Shown here: piece by piece, positions 52,796-64,000 of the stretch
How the letters are laid out: every line of letters starts with the position of its first letter
How positions within the stretch are numbered: the first letter of the stretch is position 1
The notes under the pieces: generated by a model
The model's database searches: none
Seen by the model: only the letters and a program-made list of their open reading frames with translations
What the model was told of the DNA's origin: nothing
Made by a program: the position numbers and the translations under genes
NCBI GenBank assembly: GCA_018398765.1
Contig: JAHBMJ010000410.1
Coordinates: 23,543-87,542, forward strand
Length of the DNA stretch: 64,000 nt
Source of the DNA: Chromera velia
Taxonomy: Eukaryota > Sar > Chromeraceae
Direction: 5' to 3'

Positions 52796-53832
52796 TTTAT
52801 AATCACATTTCCGATAAACTCCAGTAACTTAAACTTGTACTTTTAATGTGCACCATGACTTTGGACTATAATCTGTTTTATTCTAAAAAAATAAATCTAA
52901 ATTATCTAATTTTAGTTAATTTAAGTTAAATCAGTAACATAATCAATATACAATTTAATTAAATTTAGTTTAAAAGTAGATTGACGATGATTGACGCTTC
53001 TGTATCAACAACTGAATTAACTGACTTTCTGTCAACAAGAACAAAGTGGCCGCTAAGTTGCTATTAAAGTGAATTCATATTGGTCGATCTTCATTCAAAA
53101 GTTAAGGAGCATCATGCAGCTGTCTGAGTACATCCACGTACTTTACAATTCAACTAAACTAAACTCAACTTCGATTTTTTAAACATAAAATTTAGTGGAG
53201 GGATGAATTGCGGTGAAGAGACTTTTGTGGAGTCAACATATTGTAAAAGTGGGGAGCTTTAATTGGGCTTTTAGGGGGTTAGGGTTTCGTTTCCCTATGT
53301 TTCCCTGGCCCGTCCCCCCCTCCCCCCCGGCCTCCCCGGCCCGATTGACGCCCCGCGCGCGCCTGCATGCATGCATGAAGCTTCGCCGCGCGCCGCGCGA
53401 TCTGTCACGCGCACAGTCTGAGAATGTCTGTCTGTCACACGAGAAAACAACTCCCTTCCGAAGAATCCGAACTTCGAAGCTAGGAAGGCATGTCATCATT
53501 CCTCTGTCTTTGCCACACGTGTATGAAGCCGACCTCAGTGGAAGAGCGGGTTTGAACAGATTGATAAGATTTCGATCAGTGGCTCGATTCACACTTCTAC
53601 CGTCGACCCACCCGAATTGCTTTTACGTTCAGAAAGGTCTCCTCTGGTTCAGTTCTGGCACATCTGCATTTCTAGCATTCAGGAATCGGTCAGACGGTTG
53701 CTCATAGAGAGGTGTGGGAATTTGGGCGCAGCCACATACCCCAAAAGAGGGTTCGCTTTGAGTTGATTGGCGTAGAAGGCAACTGAGTCTCTTCCAGTGG
53801 TCCAAAGAGAACAACGCTCTCTGGTCTTAAAC
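52796..53832. other. AT-rich island, then a telomere-like phrase and a GC-rich patch
   Basis: 52796-53220 is AT-rich without coding signal. TTTTAGGGGGTTAGGGTTTC at 53269-53288 resembles degenerate TTTAGGG telomere repeats. 53305-53400 is GC-rich (CCGGCCTCCCCGGCCCG, CGCGCGCC). The part before 53833 should contain the promoter of the next gene. Confidence 0.5.
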
Positions 53833-54837
53833 ATGGTCTCCAAGGGTTTCATACGAAAGGTTGAGGGTGCCCTGCCGGTGAGTCGCCTTTCTTTCGTTTT
53901 GAGTTCTTTCGAACTTGTTTCTCCTGGCTCTAATGGTTGAAAGTCTTGTCTCCTTTACCCGTCTCCGTGTTTTTACATCCTCAGTTATCTTTCCCACTCC
54001 GCATGTGTATCTTTTTGTATATGTGCCTGTGGGTTTGTCTGCCGGTTTAAAAAAAGGCAGGGGCGGAAGAAAGATATGGTCCGTCTCTCTGTCGGGCTTT
54101 CTGTTTGTCGAGCTTCCAATCCCTACTAAAAATATGATCGGTAGATGATCTCTGTGTCTCTGTCCATCTGATTGTTAACATGGGCGCCGAGCAAGGCCTA
54201 TCTGAAGGCAGACTTGTCGCTTCCTCTTTCGGTGTCTGGCGTCTGTATAGGTCGGCTGCCATCCGTCGAAACGCACATGCATCATTTCAGAGACAAACGG
54301 GCCCACACGTACTACGACTAATGCACGAAGGAGCAACCCTCCCTGGTGTTCACTTGAACCGCTCCCTTTCTTTTTTCATCCATTGAGAGGCAGGTGGTTT
54401 CATGCTCCCCTCTCTTCGTTCCCCCCTTGCACGCCTGTCTGCCTGCGTACTTCTCTCTTCTGTCAGGATAAGAAGGTGGTAGACTTCTTCAGGGCTCGGT
54501 CGAAAGAGTTCCAGGACCTCACTGGAAAGGAGGAGAAGTACTACGGACGAGTCAAAGAACGCCTCGACGATAGCATCGTGAGTTGCCCTGCATGCAGCCG
54601 GGCAAGCAGGCAGAGGGGATCTCGCTTCTTTTCGTTAATCTTCGATCCTGTCGGTAGACTCGAAGGAAATTTCCGTACTTTCGGCCTTCAGAAAAGGCGT
54701 TTCGGCAACAGCACCGTCAGTGGGTGTGCAGATGGTGTTGTGATATCCATCCGGGCATTCGTTCGAGAGCCACAGCACTGTCTGTGCCTTTGGCGAGGCA
54801 GAGTACAGACAGACAGCGGGCCTTGACAAATTTAAAA

Positions 54838-54877
<40 letters not shown>

Positions 54878-55310
54878 CAGTCAGTCAGTCAGTCAGAGGG
54901 TCAGAAACTGACTAACTGACTGGCTGATTGACTCAGTGACTGACAGACACACAACTAGAGTACGATAAAGTGACGATCAGAGAGAGCAAGGACCAAAGCA
55001 GACGAACAGATGGAAAACTAAAAAAGCGATCTTCCTTCCCTCCCCCTGTCTGAGAAGCTGACATGACATGAGACTAACAGAAAATAGACTACATCCTTCT
55101 CTGTTGGCTTTCTCCTCGGTGAGCGCCCTTCACTCGCTTCTCCCGCTTCCTCACTCGGATCCGCCTCCCTCCTTCCCTGCCTGCCTGTGTGTATGTGTGT
55201 GTGTGTATGTGTGCAGGTGTTCATAAAACGGGAGGAGAAGAAGCTGGCGTGGGAGCTCCAGGTGGATTTGTGGGAGGCTTATTGGGATGAGGTGTGTCCG
55301 CCAGTCCGTG

Positions 55311-55360
<50 letters not shown>

Positions 55361-55418
55361 TGTGTGCGTGCGTGTGTGTGTGTGTGTGCGTGTGTGTGTG
55401 CGTGTGTGTGTGCGTGTG

Positions 55419-55450
<32 letters not shown>

Positions 55451-56071
55451 CGTGTGTGTGTGCGTGTGCGTGTATGTATGTGTGTGTGTATGTGTGTGTG
55501 TGTGTGTGTTCCCAATCCCCCACTGCTCGTCCTTTTTCCCGAGAGACAGAGAGAAAAACAAACAGACAGACAGACAGAGGGCCCGTCTGGAACCGTTTTT
55601 TTGTTCTCTTGAGGCTGAAAGTTGAAGCTCGCTCACGAAAAGAAACAAACGGGCTATGGTGGGCGACCTTGTGAGTAATTTCCGTCTCCTTCCCTTCCCT
55701 GTTGGTTCCGGTCTGATGAGGTGCCAAGATGGAAAGAGAAAACACAAGTGACTTGCGCTCTGCCTCTGTCTGGTTCGAAGCGCACACTTTCCACTTGCTT
55801 ACACCCATGCATTCGCATTCTCAAAAAGTTCGAAAATTCCACAAATTCTTCCAGAGAGAAAGAGAGAGACCCGAAAGAAATCGCAGAGAGTGTATGATTG
55901 TTCCTTCCATGTCCTTCTTCCACTTCTGTTTGTTTGTGTCTTTGCAGAAGGTGCAAAAATTTGTGGAAGTAATGGGACGTTTCTACAGGCACAGAATTGC
56001 GGTCCGTCAGTCACGGGGTTTGTTTCTTTCTTTCCTTACTCATTTATTCTGTTTTTCTGTCTGTCTTTCTT

Positions 56072-56130
<59 letters not shown>

Positions 56131-58008
56131 CTTCTTTCTTTCTTTCTTTCTTTCTTTCTTTTCCTTCCTTCCTTCCTTTTTTCTTCTTCTTTCTCTGCGG
56201 TACACTTCTATTTCCTCTGAGAGAAGAGAGAGAACCCCCTTGAGAGACCACTCATGCAATGAGGAGACAAACAAGCGGGCAGGAATTCTATTCATTTATT
56301 TGGGCCTTTTCTGGACCGAGATGCTCCTGTCAGAGCCTCCAAACTCTCTCACACTGTGTGAACGAAACAAAAGGACGTCGCTTTTCTGCCGTGCTTGATT
56401 TCTGTTGTGCACCCGTGCCTCCTCTGACTCTCTGGTTCCACCTTTCATTGCTCCCCTGACACTGCTGCGGTCCGAGTATTGGGCACATCACCACCCTCGC
56501 GTGCAATGTTGAGAAACAGCACTTGCATTTCTTTCTTTGTTTGTGGATGACTGCAGTGCCGCAATCAAAGACGAGGGAGTAGTCTAGGTAGCACGCCTAC
56601 CGCCTCAGACCGGGGGGAGCGGGGGGGCAGAGGTGACGGACGGGGGGCCTCTAGGGAGACTAGCGAACGCACTCCGAGAGAGGCAAACGCGCGCGGGTCG
56701 ACACAACCCTCCACTGTTGCTTCCCGATGTTTCGAGAACATCCCCGCAGCAGCAGCAGCAGCAGCAGCAGCAGCCGCAGGAGACCCGAGAGGCTTGAACA
56801 GACAGCGCCCCCCTCAGCAACAAGAGAGAGAGAGGAAGAGAGGATCCCCGAGACGTTGAAGGTCGGAGAGGTTCTCGTGATACCACCAACGCACGCAGAC
56901 CCAGAGCAACGGCAGACCCATGGGAGGAAGCCGTTATGGGGGGGGGGGAGGTCACGTCCGGTCGCAGCAACTCGTCAAAACACCCGACGGATAAGGAGAA
57001 GCCCCCAAGACACAACATCAGCAGCAGCAGCCGACGAGAAAGGGAGCGGACATCCCCGAAAGAAGGGGATGATGACGACTTAGATTCGAGGTGTTTGGGT
57101 GATGTGGCGTCCAGTGATGATGAGGAGACACAGAGAGAGGAAGAGAAAGAGGAGGACGACTTTGGCACCCGCACGAGTTATGTGGGCAGAGGGGTAAGAG
57201 GGCTGGAAGAATGGGTAAAAGGGAGAGGAAAGGGGTGTGAGTCGAATGCGGCAGCGCTGAAGGATTATCTTGAGTCCCAGCCGAACATGCCCATGGGCGT
57301 GAAGGATCGGGTGGACAAGGTGGTGGAGAGAACCCTGGACTCCTCTCTGCCTGCAGAGTGGACGAAGGAGGACTCGGAAGCGAAACTGGAGGGGATCATG
57401 GAGTCTGCACTCAGGATGAAGTTCCCTGAGGTAGGTAGGAAGTGAACTTCGTAGGGCAGTCAGTGCGTTGGCTCGGGGCGGGAAGAATTCACCTTCAGAG
57501 GAGGGGAGGGGATCATCTTTCTTCCTCTCTCCCGCTCTTTAACGGATTTCTGCCTGTGCAGGTTTGAGTGAGTGGGTCTGTTGTTATGCGTGTGTTTATA
57601 TGTGTGCATTTTCCGTGCGTGTTTGTAAACGTGCAGCTGTGTGTGTGCGTGTGTGTGTGTGTGTGTGTGTATGAGTGTGTGTGTGTGTGTGTGTGTGTGT
57701 ATCTGTACGGATGGTGTTGGTTCCGTGTTCCGAAGATGGTTGAAAAGAATCACAGTGGAGTTTTTATCCATTTGCTGGTTTGTCCAAACAATCGTCTTCA
57801 AGCAAGTTTGAACGACCACGGGACCTCTCTGTCTGTCTGTCTGTTGATTTCTTGTTTTGTTGTTGCTTCCTCCTCCTCCTTCCTCTGTCAGACAGAGCTT
57901 TCTGTCTGTATGTCCATCTGTTCGTCACCCATCCACCTGATTCCATCGATAGGTCATCGCTCTCGTTCCTCCTTTCCATCTGTCTGATCATTTCAACCAG
58001 CCATTCAG

Positions 58009-58049
<41 letters not shown>

Positions 58050-59091
58050 CCTGCCCTCATGGATCTGCCGTTGATGAATGGTCTGTCCGCCTTCTTTTTC
58101 GCCTTTTTTGCCCCTTCTCTGTTCCTCTGTTCACCTTTTCTGATACTTTGGTCTGTTTGGGCTGCGTGCCTGAGAGCAGCCGACCGGGAAAGCCTTCGAC
58201 CCCGACTTGGCCCACGCCAAGTACGTCCCCAAACTTCTGGTGGGACAGTGGCGGGGGGCTCACGACAAGAACGCGGGGCCGAAGGTCGTGTACGCGATGA
58301 GAAAGGAGATGTTGAAGAATATTGATTCCGTCGCGCTTGTGGAGAAACTCCAAAAGCACAAAATCTCGGCGGCCTTCGGGTTGTTGTCGGGGATAGGAGA
58401 TGAGAAAAAAATGAAGGATGCCAGTGTGGTGGTCCAGTTGAGGTTTCCAGACGAAGACGATGACAAAAGGCCTTTCACGGTCATACACAGAGCCAAAGAT
58501 TCGATCACCGCCAGCCAAATTGCTGCCCAGGCGACATTTGGCACTATTCGGCATCGTATGGGGGAGCGTCAGGGGGGGTTGTGGTCGGGGTGGCCGGCTG
58601 CTCCGGATCCATTTGAGAGAGAGGGGAGAGGGCGGGGTGGGTCGGGAGCCAGAGTCAGGGGGGTGGTTGACGAAGAAGAGAACCAGAGAGAGAGAAACGC
58701 ATTCTTTCAGGCAATGCTCTCCCGAAGGCAGAAATCTCCGTCTCCCACCCCCCCTCGTCCCAGGTCTCCCCCCAGATCCAGAGCCAGGAAGGGGGAGGAG
58801 ACTTATTTGAATGGCACTTTAGGGAACGAATGGGGAGTTCCTGATGATCGGAACGGGCATTTCCATCGGGAGGGGGGAGAGAGGGATTGGGAGGGCAGAG
58901 GGAGAACGAATGGACAAAGAGGGGGGGAGGCGCAGAGAGAGGGGAGTTCCGCGAGGGAGAGGGAAAGAGAGAGGGAGGGGCAAGGGGAAAGGGAGAGGGA
59001 AAGGGAGAGGAGGAGGAGGACAGAAACGGAGAGGACCCGGAGGAGACAGGTCGACGATGGCTCCTGGGTCGACGACGGCTCCTGGGGATAG
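53833..59091 (+). CDS. Spliced charged protein of unknown function
   Basis: Exons 53833-53877, 54467-54577, 55217-55291 and 55948-56001 join in phase 0 to [18 protein letters not shown] and then a helical region ([57 protein letters not shown]). A later exon ends at 57430 (GAG|GTAGGT) and carries [20 protein letters not shown]. The last exon, 58180-59091, adds 303 residues: a compact part ([39 protein letters not shown]) and an arginine/glutamate/glycine-rich tail ending in two VDDGSW copies. The join between 56001 and about 56916 is unresolved. The stretch contains a glutamine/alanine codon repeat (GCA/CAG) and a long G run, and the frames do not line up simply. No known domain is recognised. 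The helical N-terminal part could mediate protein binding, but this is inference. Confidence 0.65.
54840..54898. repeat. GT run followed by AGTC units
   Basis: Intronic microsatellite in intron 2 of the unknown spliced gene. Short AGTC units follow the GT run, with inverted-sense GACT units nearby. Confidence 0.9.
55314..55509. repeat. CT then GT compound microsatellite in an intron
   Basis: About 28 bases of CT, then about 165 bases of GT broken by GC steps. It begins some 23 bases after the donor of exon 3. Confidence 0.93.
56060..56185. repeat. CTTT/CT pyrimidine tract in an intron
   Basis: CT dinucleotides flanked by CTTT units, directly downstream of exon 4 of the unknown spliced gene. 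Confidence 0.9.
57645..57700. repeat. GT microsatellite in the last intron
   Basis: Two GT blocks separated by ATGA. A CT run at 58011-58047 lies in the same intron. Confidence 0.9.
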
Positions 59092-59389
59092 AGAGAGAGA
59101 GATGAGAACAGAGGGAGGGCTGTATCTGCGTGTCTGCATGCATGCGTGCGTGCACACAAAGAGAGAGTCCCGTTTCCGTTCTCTTGTCTTCTCGTCTCTT
59201 CTCTTCTCTTCAGAGGTTCATTGTATTCGTGTTCGTTCCCAGCTTTCGAGCCTCTCGATCCTGCCTACTGTGACTGTCCATGTGATCTTTTCCTTCTCTC
59301 CGCACCTCTACCGTTTGACGATCTCACTCATTCGCCTCCCACTGCCGTCCTCCGGCCCCGAGGGCGGCCCTCCCCCGTCTACATTCGTG
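59092..59389. other. 3' flank of the unknown spliced gene
   Basis: Presumed 3' untranslated and spacer sequence. Nothing further is recognised. Confidence 0.4.
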
Positions 59390-59595
59390 AGGACCAATGC
59401 ACTGCTTGATCATTCCTCCTTCCTGCCACCCCTCCCCCCGCTGGCCTGTCGTACCTCGAATGCACGCGCTTGCTGCTCTCAAGTGGGCACTCTGCATTCG
59501 CAGTCTGACCCGCGAGTCTTGCTCATTCATCTGTTTCCACCATTTCTCGCTCAGTAGTTTTGCCAGCTTTTTCAAAAACATCCTTCCTTGCCTCT
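59390..59595 (-). pseudogene. Second copy of the LLSEKW...LRAASACIR fragment
   Basis: The minus frame reads KLAKLLSEKWWKQMNEQD, then MQSAHLRAASACIRGTTGQR and GEGWQEGG. It aligns with the plus-strand copy at 21310-21500, with a short length difference between the two blocks. The frame is open for 98 codons (59620-59324). An overlapping second frame at the upstream end is also open and charged, so the true frame there is less certain. Family not recognised. Confidence 0.5.
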
Positions 59596-62500
59596 CGCTC
59601 CATCGTGCCGTCCACTGCACCCACTAAGGGGATGAAGTTACATCCCCTTTCCTCGTTCGTCTGCCAATGCATGCTTGTTTCTTCTTTTTCTCTTCTGTTG
59701 CTTCTCCGAGGGCTTGCGTCCATGCTAGTGACCTTGTCCCTGGAGGTGGCGTTCGGGTTGCTGAACGCTAGACGCCTTTTTATGCCAGGGCCGATGGCGA
59801 TGGCGCATGTATAATGATGATGATGATGACCTCTGAGTGAACAATTGCTGGCCTCTGCAAATGGAGCAAGTAGGCCCCCCACTGGCAGACTTCTGAGTCA
59901 CGTCTCTCTTAGCTTCTCTCTAAACTTCTCTTCACTTGCGCTATAGCTCTTCGAAGAGACAAATCTAGAGACAGATATATTCAGATGAATCAGATCCTAA
60001 ATCAGATCCAGTCACAAAAAGTATATCAATCAATCTCTATAGCAATTAAATTTAATGTTAGCTAGTGAATTAATATAGGATAGGAATATAAAAATCTAAA
60101 AAAAGTTTTGCCCACGTATTTAGACCTAGCTAGACCTAGACGAATCTAGAGACGTATAGCTATACTAAGTTAGCTATTATTAACTATAGTAGCGCACAAA
60201 TAATTTTTGATAAGTCGAAAAACACGTATATACATTAATTATTAATATCAAGAGTCATAGGATAAGGCAAGTTCAATTTTAAAGTCTCATGCAGGGCCTA
60301 CTGCAGGCCCTGCAGGGCCTAAGCTATTCATTCATTCATTCATTCATTCATTCATGTGAACACAAAATTACTTAAATTCTGATGATTGTCTAGATGTTTG
60401 TCAGATTAATTCTAGAATTGATTACAAAAATATAGAGTGAAACGTTTTGCAAAATTATCTACAAAAAACTTTTTTAGGTAAAGTTATTTCAACTTAGTTG
60501 GCTATATAGTTGGCCTAGATGGTTAGCACTAGAGTTGGCGCACACTCAAATATGAAGAACCTTCAGGCATGCAGTTTCCAGTGCAGTCACACACGGTTAT
60601 AAAAATCTTTCAAAAATTGTTCTAAGCCCTGCAGACTGCAGTGCAGTCCGTAAATTAAAAAAAAAGAAAAGAAAGTTTAATTCCGATTTTTTTTTTTCTT
60701 TTTTTATATTTACCAACCAAAAAACACATAGTTTTTATGCAATAATGTAGCAACATCCTTTGCCCTACTAGCATTAAATTCCTGGTCACTTTACTGGCCA
60801 ATTTTCTCAGTGGTAACTAGTAATTTTACTAGTAAAAAGTGAATTTTGACCAGTAAAAAATGCTAGAAAAAATGAATTTACTTATAGCCTGAGGGTCAAA
60901 CTCAAGAAGTATAAGGAATTAGAAGCTCACATTTTGTGTACAAAGAGATCTCAACGTTACTAGGCATAACCGCTTTGTCCCATGCAATTAACGGAAGCAT
61001 GACTGGGCAACAGGTAAATAATTCACGAACGGCCAATAATGCAAAGGGGGCCGCTTCAGGTGGGACTTTCGTGAGACTCTGTGGCGGTGAGACACATACC
61101 CTCTACATGCGTGCCGACAGCGCTAGCGACAGCGTACCCATGCAAAGTCCGTGGATCAGTACGCATGCACAGTGTGGCTGCATGCACGCTGCTGCCGTGA
61201 CAGCCACTGGATTTGGGCCCGCACGGCATGGGCGAAAGCGGAGAGAAGAGTGTGAAAGCATGGGACGAACGTACCGATTGCTAAAGAAATAATTAAGGAC
61301 CCGTTTGGACTGGTCAATTGGATGACCGGGCACTGACTCAGTTCTTTGATCTCTCTCCCTCTTTTACCACGCAATGCCAGCGATTGCCAGGCACGTACAC
61401 GCCGAACGTTGGCCCTGCAGTCCGACTGCCTGCCAGGGAATCAACCTAGCGAGGGGTCCGGCAGGCACTCGGTTGAGTTGATCGATCGCGAGAGGTGAGG
61501 TGAGTCAGGGAGGGTAGACAGGGGAATGATGGGGTGGGTGCGCAGGTGGGAAGAAAGAGTCGGTCAGTCGGTCGGCTGAAAACATGAAGGGAGGTGTGAG
61601 AAGAGAAGAAGAAGAGTCATATGATCAACCAGGAAGGGGACGAGTCGACGACCTGTAGTCAGTCTGCATGGGAGCAGTTCTTTCTTTCTTTCTTTCTTTC
61701 GCCCTTTTCCTCAAAAACTCAGTCAGTGGGTCGCATTGAGTGACTGCACGGGTTAGTGTAAACGTGTAAACGATCTTTGAATTCCTGACACATTGACGCA
61801 TGCACGTTCTGCACTGCCATTGGATCCACAGATGGCTTTGGACAGAGGCGCTGGAGCAAGCGAGGAGACATGCAGGAAGGAGACAGAAACGACTGAGGGT
61901 GGGTGCTAAGTCCCTCTGTCTGCCAGCCTTTCCGACCTTGCTTGCTTCTCTCCTCTTTTTTCTTGCAAAGATGTTCTCGATTCGCGTTCTCTGAGCAACT
62001 TCCCTTTCACCTTTTCTCGTTCAAATTGCTCCTTTCCACCCTCTCTGCCCACTTCCAAGTCTCCTCATTCTCGTTCATGCATCCACCCATCTTCCTCCTG
62101 ACTTGCCGATCCGACCTCCCACCTGCACACACTCTCAACTCTCTTCAACCAACCGGAGAGGCAACCATTCGAGTCTCCCCACACAAAAGCCCGCAAGTCT
62201 GTCTGCAGATGTATTACATGGGGAGAGAATTCTGATTCCCCTTTCTTGTTCGTTTTTTTCACAGCAAACCGTTTGTCCTTTACACGTTCAAGATCAATCA
62301 AAAAAACCATCACTGCACGTTAGCGGCAGCAGACAAAAGAGAGGGATGGAAATAGGGCAGCGATCCTACAGGGCAACCGTGACCCTTCAACAAAGAGAAA
62401 AAGAAAACAAAAGAGAGAGGGAGGACAGAACTGGAGCCTCACCTATCCCCCTGCTAAATTGCCTGATGGATGGATGGACCCCCACAACCAGACAGCCAGG

Positions 62501-62935
62501 GGCAGTCCCTCGCTGCCGAGGATCAGGTGACACAACAACGACTACTGCGCCTATCACCCAACCGACCAACTACTCTACAAGTCCCCAAGCCGATATTCAC
62601 AGCCAATCAGTCAATGCCTCCCTCTCTCCCTCCCCAACGACCAGCCTTCTCTTGAATCTCTTCTGAATTGATCGCATCTCTAAAGGGAGAGCGAAACCAG
62701 AGAAGACAGCAGCCGTGTCCAGACAGACAGAGAGAAGAACAAACAAAAGGGGAGAAAGAAAAGAGAACGAAGGAGAAATTCACCGCAGTTCCACCGTGTC
62801 CTCTGCCAAGCGCCCCCCTCCCTTAGTCTCCGACTTCCCCAGTGCCAGAGGAGACACTGCAGGAGGGGAGACGGGAGACGCCTCTTCCGAAATCCCTATG
62901 CCCTCAAGAGCACTGCCATTCCCCCCCAGGGGTGC
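59596..62935. other. Intergenic: AT-rich island and low-complexity spacer
   Basis: 59930-60990 is strongly AT-rich, with an ATTC run at 60330-60353. 61400-61800 is purine-rich spacer with a TTTC run at 61680-61700. 62680-62935 is the likely 3' untranslated region of the minus-strand gene. Frames between 61900 and 62670 are serine, threonine and proline strings without recognisable content. A run GGCCTAGATGGTTAGCA near 60513 resembles a tRNA A box, but no B box follows. Confidence 0.5.
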
Positions 62936-63473
62936 TCACCCGAACCCCCGCCTGCCGACTCCCTTCTCTGCAGAAGATTCACCCTCCCCTGCCCTCCCGT
63001 CTCCTCCCAGGGTCTCAAAAGAGATGGTCGGCCTCGAGTTCACCTGCTGCTGCTGACCTTGAGAGGAACTCACTGCAGGACCCCCAGATTCCTCCTCAGG
63101 GGGAAAGGGAGGGGGGGCACGCAGCTGGTCCATCTCCTGAGTCAAATTCAGGGTGTTGCTAGCTGCAAAGGAGGGATAATTTCCGTTGTTTCCTTCTTTG
63201 CTTCCCCCCCCATGGTGCAGCCCCAAAGACGGTTTCATGTCCCGATCAACATCTTTGCCGAAGGGCGAGGGGCCCGTATCGGCAGACGGCTGCTGCACGA
63301 CGTCTCCCGAGCCCTGCCGAGCTGCGGCGAAGGACAGGGCAATGGGACGACGCCCGTCTCCTCCTCCATCCTGGCTGTTCATAGAACTACCCCCTGACAG
63401 AGACCCGTCGTTTTCTGTCGTCTTCTGCTTGCTCTTCTTCTTCGTCTTCTCTCCTGTACCAGTTTCGTCGTTC
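62936..63473 (-). CDS. C-terminal exon of an unknown low-complexity protein, gene runs off the window
   Basis: The exon starts after a CAG acceptor at 63474 and encodes 178 residues to the stop. The peptide is disordered: lysine-rich (KTKKKSKQKTTE), then glycine, serine and glutamine-rich (SQDGGGDGRRPIALSFAAAR, QGQQQQVNSRPTISFETL), ending GVGRRGFG. Entry is in phase 2, so an upstream exon is required. A candidate beginning MSRRGSLDANWVDYMSAQG lies at 63988 near the window edge, but its donors do not give the right phase, so either another exon intervenes or the frame continues from outside. No domain is recognised. Confidence 0.5.
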
Positions 63474-64000
63474 CTGCAACCATGAGGGTTGGGGTCACAG
63501 TGAAACAAGGAAACTGCGCAACCAGAAAGCTGAGCTCAGAGTAAAATGAGGAGACTTTGCAAAGCTACCACAGTTCCTACGGCGTCGAGTCTGCACCCCG
63601 AAAGGTGACAAGTTTCACGAACGTTTTTCGCGCGCAAAACTTGCAAGACTGCGACCCAGGTGCCGACTCACTAACCCACGCAGATGGCGGACTTACATCA
63701 ACCATGCACGGGAGAGAAACCTTCACGAGGGCACAACAGCCGACAGACTCAACACCGCTCTGCCTTCTCAAATCCAGGCACAGAATTGCTTCTGCCTGAC
63801 GAGCCGACGCACACAAACGCCCAAACAGGTCTTGTAGTGTTGCATGCGATTCTTTCCCACACAACACACCCTGTTCCGAACGAATGTGCCGACAGCTCGC
63901 TCCGGAGAACCGACAAAAAGAGCTTACTAACTCCCTGAGCCGACATGTAATCGACCCAGTTCGCGTCCAGACTCCCACGACGGCTCATGCAACGGAAGAC

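Noticed and set aside
55151-55808. Long histidine/threonine and valine/cysteine frames over the GT repeats
   Set aside because: They are translations of microsatellite DNA, open only because the repeat lacks stops.
60505-60580. tRNA-like sequence (GGCCTAGATGGTTAGCA resembles an A box)
   Set aside because: No B box, no clear cloverleaf and no acceptor stem could be drawn.

Overview
The window looks like nuclear DNA of a unicellular eukaryote, most likely an alveolate of the chromerid type (Chromera-like). This is an inference from style: roughly balanced base composition, spliced genes with GT-AG introns of 60-1000 bases stuffed with microsatellites, sharply bounded AT-rich islands between genes, and old Gypsy and Copia retroelements. 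No rRNA, tRNA or organellar gene was recognised. Two assembly gaps (10702-11256 and 35567-35668) and one ambiguous base interrupt the sequence.

Four host genes can be read with confidence. A five-exon mitochondrial carrier lies on the minus strand (8035-10199, 304 residues). A six-exon bubblegum-type long-chain acyl-CoA synthetase lies on the plus strand (15557-20145, 713 residues). A nine-exon coiled-coil and low-complexity protein is at 39749-46008 (about 1617 residues). A charged, spliced protein of unknown function is at 53833-59091. Two more minus-strand genes run off the ends of the window: a weakly modelled one at 78-4363, and one ending at 62936. The two metabolic genes fit a lipid and mitochondrial theme only loosely. 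They lie on opposite strands about 5 kb apart, with a transposon-filled repeat array between them, so no co-regulation is implied.

The rest is mobile or repetitive. A short non-coding LTR element (11510-14602) sits inside a GC-rich minisatellite array. A decayed Copia element (21960-27797, minus) carries a nested GTAACC-rich inverted-repeat element. A Gypsy element with both LTRs (46334-52795) sits in an AT-rich island just downstream of the coiled-coil gene. The region 31000-39500 is a mosaic of fossil pieces: a decayed HGGG-type zinc repeat, fragments of unrecognised proteins, a 36-base tandem array and a 227-base near-perfect hairpin.

The most interesting unexplained signal is a short peptide motif present twice, at 21310-21500 (plus) and 59390-59595 (minus). 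In its core of nine codons all eight nucleotide differences are silent, which points to selection on an undescribed protein module. Other points of note are the giant hairpin, an inverted repeat inside an acyl-CoA synthetase intron, and the initiator-tRNA-like primer site shared by two otherwise unrelated LTR elements.
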